The position numbers and the translations under genes are program-made. From NCBI GenBank assembly GCA_015852425.1, contig JAAAIG010000191.1, positions 1-51,463 of the forward strand: DNA of 51,463 nucleotides, in the 5' to 3' direction. Positions 46,099 through 51,463 of this stretch are shown piece after piece. The notes under the pieces are model-generated. The model was not told the origin of the DNA, made no database searches, and worked only from the letters and a program-made list of their open reading frames with translations. This DNA is from Gryganskiella cystojenkinii (lineage: Eukaryota; Mortierellomycota; Mortierellomycetes; Mortierellales; Mortierellaceae). The first letter of the stretch is position 1. The number at the start of each line of letters is the position of its first letter.

Positions 46099-48238
46099 AT
46101 GCAGTCGTCTTCAGGTCCGACCTCCCCGTCCTCTTTCCAAGAAGGCATCCGTATCAGCAACATCATCAACAATAACAGCAATAGTAATGGCAGCGACGTT
46201 AGAGGACGACAGGATGGTTGTACTCGTGACGATGCTGACGAGAACGACCACCTCCACAATCGACGCCGAAACACCAATCCGTTCCTCTCCTCTTGGCTTC
46301 CTCCTTCTTTCTCACCCACGACCTCTTTTTCTTTTGTTCAAGACCAAGACCAGCATCATCATCCGCTTCAACAGTACCATCCTCGCCACCAAGATCAAAA
46401 CACAGTGAACCACTTACCTTTGGATTCCTCCTTTCAGAACCCTCTCTTACCTTCTTTTGCATTTTCACTTTCAAGTTCCGTCGACTTTGCAACCACGACC
46501 GCTGCTGCATCTTCACCCTCCTCCAGCTCCTCTGCGTTTTCTTCCCCTTCATCCTTGACAAAGAAAAGGTTCCTCAACAGGACTGAGCGAGCACTGCAAG
46601 GTGGTTCATCTTCCTCTTCTTCACGGCGACACATCGTTCCAATGTCCGATCAACGCCCGCCCCTGACAACAACCCACTCTTCGTCATCCTCTCGATCATC
46701 GTCCTCCACCTCGCCTTTCGCCTCATCCTCCAACCCATTCGTGTACACGCCCTATCAGCCTCCTCCAACTCGTGAACAACAACAACAAGAGCAACAACAG
46801 CAACGTCAGTTACGATCCCTACCATCGTCATCAACACTAGGGCTAAACCCTCTCTCTCTAGGCAGTACTCAATGGCTGGACCTTGAGCCAGTTTCACCAG
46901 GTGCATCTACCCTCGTAGGGTCGCCTGTCACTCCACAGTTCGACTCTGGTCAGTCAGGTCGGTTCCAATGGAGGGCTCCTGCGACACCAACCTCAACGAG
47001 TTCACCACAACAACAACACCCTCCACCACAGTACCCTGCGCCGACCTTTCGGTTCAATCTCTTTGCAGACAACAGTGGATCCGATGATGCTTCTCACTCT
47101 TCAACAGGAGGTGGCGGCGCCGGCCTGGGCGCTGCGATGGCAGCGAGGAATTTAGCTTACTTTGATCAAAAACACCACCACCATCATCATCAGCATTACC
47201 AACAACAAAATCAGCCATCTTGGGAACCGCATGTATCTGTCTTGATGGACGACATTTCGCTCGATAGCTTCTCACCTTCGGATGATGCCAATTCCAGTCT
47301 GAGCAAGGGTCAAAAGAATCAACGACCACCTCTTTATGGTAGCAACACCCACAAAACTCGCGGAGGCGATGGGACCTCGACCCCGCAAAGCGCATTTGGC
47401 CAATCGTCCAATGCAAGTATCGTCACTCTCTTGGCGGTACAGCAAAATTCGCCACTCAAATCGTCGAGTTCATCCTCGACTCTTTTTGGCGGTTTATTGA
47501 AATCCAAAAGCAGTTTCCATCGACTGAACGACCCCAAGATGACTGCGAGTGATATCGCACAACAACAACGACAGAAACAGCAGCGTCAAAACTCGACAGT
47601 CGGTGACGATGGCAAAGTGTATACGAACAAACCCAAGGTCAAACAATTTGGTAAGAAGGCCACTGCTGGCGAAGGCGGTAGTGGTATGGGCACTCGAAAG
47701 GCCCTGTTCTCGAACGAACGGACATTTGTCCATTGGATCAAGTTTGGAATCGTCCTGGGATCCACGGCCTTAACGCTCTGTAATTTTGGAGCCATGGACT
47801 CGCTGGCGTTTTATATCGGTGTCATCGTCTTGATAATCGCGATGAGTTCACTCGGTTATGCGGCCACGATGTTTCATCGTCGAGATCGATCTCTGGAACG
47901 GAGGCTTAAAAGTACTCTGGCAAAAAAACAAGGGAAAGGGACGATGGGCAAGGAACCAGTTGCCCAAGCTAGTGAAATCATTTATTACGATCGGTTAGGA
48001 CCAACGATCCTGTGCAGCGCGTTGGTGTTTGCTTACAGCATCAACTTTTATTGTAAGTTGCGTTCCTACAACGGAGGGGGATTGTGTTTTATTGAATCTA
48101 CCATGCCCTAAAATTTGTCTCGAATACTAACCTTGGAAGGTTTCTCTTTCTTCGTCCGGGTCATCTTTCTTCCCAGTGAGCATACGGCGAAGCGCGTCCT
48201 TCAATGGTAGCGGACTGAGTTTCTTCCACCAAGAGTGA
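46099..48238 (+). CDS. VTC1/DUF202-type vacuolar membrane protein with long disordered arm
   Basis: Model of 671 aa with exons 46099-48052 and 48177-48238. The intron has donor GTAAGT, a perfect TACTAAC branch site at 48126-48132 and acceptor CCCAG. Without splicing the frame would end 59 bases later. Residues 1 to about 530 are Ser/Gln/His/Asn-rich and disordered. The C-terminal domain (about 531-660) is DUF202/VTC1-like: ALFSNERTFVHWIKFG, two helices (GIVLGSTALTLCNF and IGVIVLIIAMSSLGYAA), basic MFHRRDRSLERR, then YDRLGPTILCSALVFAYSINFY. In yeast, Vtc1 is the small membrane subunit of the vacuolar polyphosphate polymerase complex. The FSNERTF and DRLGPT motifs match it. No SPX or catalytic VTC domain is present. 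The long arm is unusual next to the 129-residue yeast Vtc1. Confidence 0.88.
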
Positions 48239-48559
48239 AATATACTGGAAGGGTCCTTCTCACAATCGCATCAATCATAAAAGTACTCCAATCAAACTTT
48301 GCATCGATCCCCCACCCATGTGCCTTTTCACCTTCTCAATTTTGGCATCCATTTTTTTTCGTCCCCTCGACGCATTACTATAATAACAAATGTACATTTT
48401 TTTCCCCCTGGTGAAAGAAAGATGATGAAAGGTCGCCAAAACGACGGCAGTAATATTTCGTAATGATATTTTTTTTAAAGACTAGCGATATTTGCCCAAG
48501 AATTATAAGGAGATTTGAACAAGTATAACAGGGGATATATAAACGACAAGTTCAGCTGC
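48239..48559. other. Convergent 3' intergenic gap
   Basis: This 321-base gap lies between the stop codons of the DUF202 gene and the Ca2+/H+ exchanger. I see no coding signal. Confidence 0.5.
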
Positions 48560-50798
48560 TCATCCCGACGGTGCTGCACCCCCTGATGGAGAGACGGCCG
48601 AGGCAGGGTAAAAGTAAATAGCGATCGCAATGATAATATACGTGCTCAACAACATCACACCTTCCAACCAGTTCGATTCGCCATCTTGGATCAAATAATT
48701 GACAATCAGGACCGACACAAACAACACGCAGGTCTCGAACGTGTTAAAGAACAGCGTCATTGGCTGTCCAATGATCCATCCAATAATGACCATCAACGGC
48801 GTCACAAACAACGCAATCTGCATCGAGGATCCAACGGCCACCCCGATCGCGAGATCCATCTTGTTCTTCATCGCGACCGACACTGCGGTCACATGCTCGG
48901 CCGCGTTACCAACGATCGGTAAGAGAATCAGACCAATAAACACGTTCGAGATCCCCCAGGCCTGACTCAAGCCTTGGATGGAACCGACCAGGAAATCGGC
49001 AGACACCGCCACAACCACTGTAACCGCCAACAACAAAGCCACGGCAAGCCAGAGCGGCAACAACGGGATCTCTTCCTCCTCACTCTCGACTGCATACAGA
49101 TGTTTGTGACTTTTGAGTTGAAAAAACAGATAAAGGAGGTAGACGATCAAGAGCACGATCGAAGTTCCCTCACTCAGATGCGCAATGTTCGCAGTCGCGT
49201 CAATGTTCTTGGCCGTCGCACTGAAAGCGGCCGGGATCAAGAGAGAGAGACAAGAGAGTGAGAGTAAACTGGACGAGGTCTGCGCTGCGGTCACATTGAA
49301 CGTCTGTGTAGAGTACTTGTAGCCTCCTGCGACAAAACAACAGCCCAAGACCTATGGAGAGTCAACAAAAAATAAAATGCAGGGGTCAGGACATGAGGAG
49401 GATGAATGAGACGCAGGGGGTTACCAGTTGGTGGTCCACAGAGAAAATTTTGACCAAAAGCGCATGAAAAACACGCAGAATGAAAAAAAAGGGAGAAGTT
49501 TGTTTCTTACCAGTAACAAGTTGGAGAGTACGGATCCGAGAACAGAAGCTTGAACAACGTCAATCTTGCCTTCCTTCAAAGCAATGATAGAGAGAATCAA
49601 CTCGACCGCGTTTCCGAACGACGCGTTTAGGAGGGCTCCAAGATTCTATTTTTTTTGTTTGTTCAGGTAATGCAAAAGGAAGATGGTCAACAGATGAACG
49701 AGGGAGGTCGGCAAACAAAAGAAGTAAGTGCTGGTGAAAGAGAGGGAGGCTGGGCAGTAGGTGTGGTTTCTTCCCTATCCCTCCTCTATGCCCCCCTTTC
49801 CTCCTTTCCGGTGGTCCCATCCATCCCTCCATGTTTTTGTTTCCACAATGCAAAGGCAAACAAAAAAGCAGCGGGCTTTATTATTGTTACCTCTCCAAGA
49901 CGCATGGCAAGTTCTTCTGTGGCGTAGCCAAGCACTAGTCCAAGGGAGATGATAACAAAAGCGAAGGTGTCAATTGGTTTAGTTCTCGTTTCAAATGGAG
50001 TTTTGAAAAAATGGAATATTATCCATTGGTAAGTCAGCCCTTCCCCCTATGTCATCGTCCACGACAACGGGTAAACTGAGTGGCGTAGCTATTTTTGAGT
50101 GAGGACCTTTCGGTGCATAATTTCCTCCCAATTGCTCTTTTTTTCATATTGGAACAATCACCCTGCACAGAAAGACTGAAACAAAAAGTGATCAGACTCG
50201 TTCTTGTTTTCATTGGGGGGTTGTGGAAATAGTAACACGGAGAACAAACGAAACAAAGGAAAGAAAGGAAAATACACATACGTTTTGCAAGTGGGATGAT
50301 AGCAATGAAATTGAGGAGAAACACCGCAACATCTGGCCAGCCAACCTTCGACGCAACAATGCCAATAGGTACAAAGACCAAGAGGACGTTTAGTTTTGTC
50401 GCAAACAGCACAGCTTTGAGGCACTGTAGGATGGTCAGCTGCGCTGGTGGCCGACCTCCGTTCTCATCATCTAAAAGACCTCGACTGTTTTGTTGAGACG
50501 ACGGTAATGTATTCCGAAGAGACCGTTCGGATCGAACAGTGACTTTTCGTTCTGGACGGGTGTTAATTGGCGAGTCGGCTCGACTATGTTCATCGATCCC
50601 TTCGCGACTCTCGAACCGGTCCATGTTGCGAAGACCGTCTGTTGGGGATTGGGACCTTGGTAGTGCGTGGTTGTTATCAGGGATGTTTGGTCGACTAGTC
50701 AAGGTTTGAGGATCGATTGTGTTGTCTGAACCAGTGGTTGCTGTCCTGTCAAAGACCTCAGCCTTCTCACTTATGGGTGTTTTGACAGTGGATGACAT
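48560..50798 (-). CDS. VCX1: Vacuolar Ca2+/H+ exchanger (CAX family)
   Basis: Model of 495 aa with exons 50798-50282, 49934-49891, 49645-49511 and 49351-48560. The second exon is only 44 bases, and with its neighbour rebuilds [20 protein letters not shown], the conserved CAX line. The N-terminal 110 residues are hydrophilic and Ser/Arg-rich, as in autoinhibitory CAX tails. The first helix pair is in exon 1 ([31 protein letters not shown]). The alpha-1 repeat is [18 protein letters not shown]. An acidic loop SEEEEIP splits the halves. The alpha-2 repeat is [19 protein letters not shown]. Both repeats carry the GNxxE ion-binding signature. The protein exchanges cytosolic Ca2+ for vacuolar protons. 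The frame stays open upstream of the ATG at 50798, but the C+T-rich sequence there is leader. The protein ends in SGGAAPSG. Confidence 0.94.
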
Positions 50799-51463
50799 AT
50801 TTGGGGATGTATAATAGTACAAGAAAAAACTCAGAAAGGAGATTGAAAGGAGGCTGAATGAGGTGACTGTATGAGAGAATCGAAATGAAAAGACAAAAAA
50901 AAGGTCGTTTCCCGAGGGTTGAACTGATTTCTTGGTTTTTAGGAGACTGCGTGGGGTAGAGGTGAGGAAAGTAAAGTAGGAAAGAGATGGAGGGAGAGAT
51001 GAAAGGAGAGAGAAGGGAAGAAAAAGATGAAGAGGAAAGAGGGAAAGAGGAATAAAGAAAAGGGGAGGGGACCGAGATCTTGAGCTGCCTTCCTTCATTT
51101 TTTGGCATTATGGACGTTGTTATATCCTCTTTTGCCATTGCTTCCTTGTAGTCTAACTATTTCGATCGATAGACGATTTTAACTTGGAAAAAGGTAGGGG
51201 GATGGATAAGAGTCCGCCCAATTGGGGACCTGCGCGCTCGGGAAATAAGCACAGGCTTTCACCCCTAATGACATGCCGAAAGTCGTGCGTGAAAACCGTC
51301 AAGCTTTGTGGTTTCTCTCTTGTGGTATTTCAGCTTTTACAATTCACCACAGCACGGGGGGAGGGGGTTGGAGCAGCTACATATTCCCTTCTTTTTTTGC
51401 AGCCCTATTTCTTATTTCTTCTGCTGCTTGGATGAATTGCCATCAATGCAAGCAGCGAGAAAA
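50799..51463. other. Pyrimidine-rich leader and upstream region of the exchanger
   Basis: The first 290 bases are purine-rich on plus, giving a C+T-rich leader on the exchanger's strand. Beyond that I see no gene up to the window edge. Confidence 0.5.

Noticed and set aside
1..51463. Search for a biosynthetic, defence or selfish-element cluster
   Set aside because: The recognisable genes are unrelated housekeeping or regulatory eukaryotic genes with separate promoters. No synthase, toxin-antitoxin, CRISPR or intact transposase was seen.

Overview
The window looks like nuclear DNA of an early-diverging filamentous fungus, most likely Mortierellaceae-like (Mucoromycota sensu lato). The reasons are short GT-AG introns at high density, pyrimidine-rich 5' leaders, proteins with long Ser, Gln and His-rich low-complexity arms, and a gene set (FANCI, a CSL transcription factor, Elongator ELP6, an ANKRD39-like protein) that basal fungi keep and budding yeasts partly lack. 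The taxon is inferred from gene content, not from a marker gene. I found no tRNA, rRNA, CRISPR array, bacterial operon or intact transposon. There is one 10-base assembly gap, at 20734-20743.

Layout. At 1-5.1 kb a membrane-anchored, Gln-tailed glycoprotein-like gene (+) converges on a peroxisomal adenine nucleotide carrier (-). From 5.8-13.2 kb lies a 17-exon FANCI homologue (+), back to back with the carrier and converging on a bHLH transcription factor (-, 13.7-14.6 kb). A gene-poor stretch of 7.8 kb (14.6-22.4 kb) follows, holding a compact long hairpin near 16.9 kb. Then come an UNC-93-like MFS protein (+, 22.4-24.0), a WW-domain protein with a predicted lipid anchor (+, 24.7-25.8), and a CSL (CBF1/Su(H)/Lag-1) transcription factor (-, 26.2-29.1). 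An unrecognised acidic and Gln-rich protein (-, 31.3-35.0) is divergent from ELP6 (+, 35.1-36.3). Next are an ANKRD39-like ankyrin protein (+), a small acidic protein perhaps related to APC13 (+), an alpha-arrestin (-, 38.1-42.0), a decayed coding relic (44.5-45.1), a VTC1/DUF202-type membrane protein with a very long disordered arm (+, 46.1-48.2), and a vacuolar Ca2+/H+ exchanger (-, 48.6-50.8).

The genes do not form one pathway. Two neighbour pairs could be functionally linked. The VTC1-like protein and the Ca2+/H+ exchanger both belong to vacuole or acidocalcisome ion and polyphosphate biology. ELP6 and the unknown acidic protein share a promoter of about 100 bp with a CACGTG E-box. I see no convincing new multi-gene system. 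The observations most worth testing are an arginine at the place of the conserved FANCI monoubiquitination lysine, the stop-free 3n intron in the same gene, the hairpin in the gene-poor region, and the unknown proteins described below.

All multi-exon coordinates are my own splice reconstructions from reading-frame continuity and GT-AG sites. Exons are listed in each entry.
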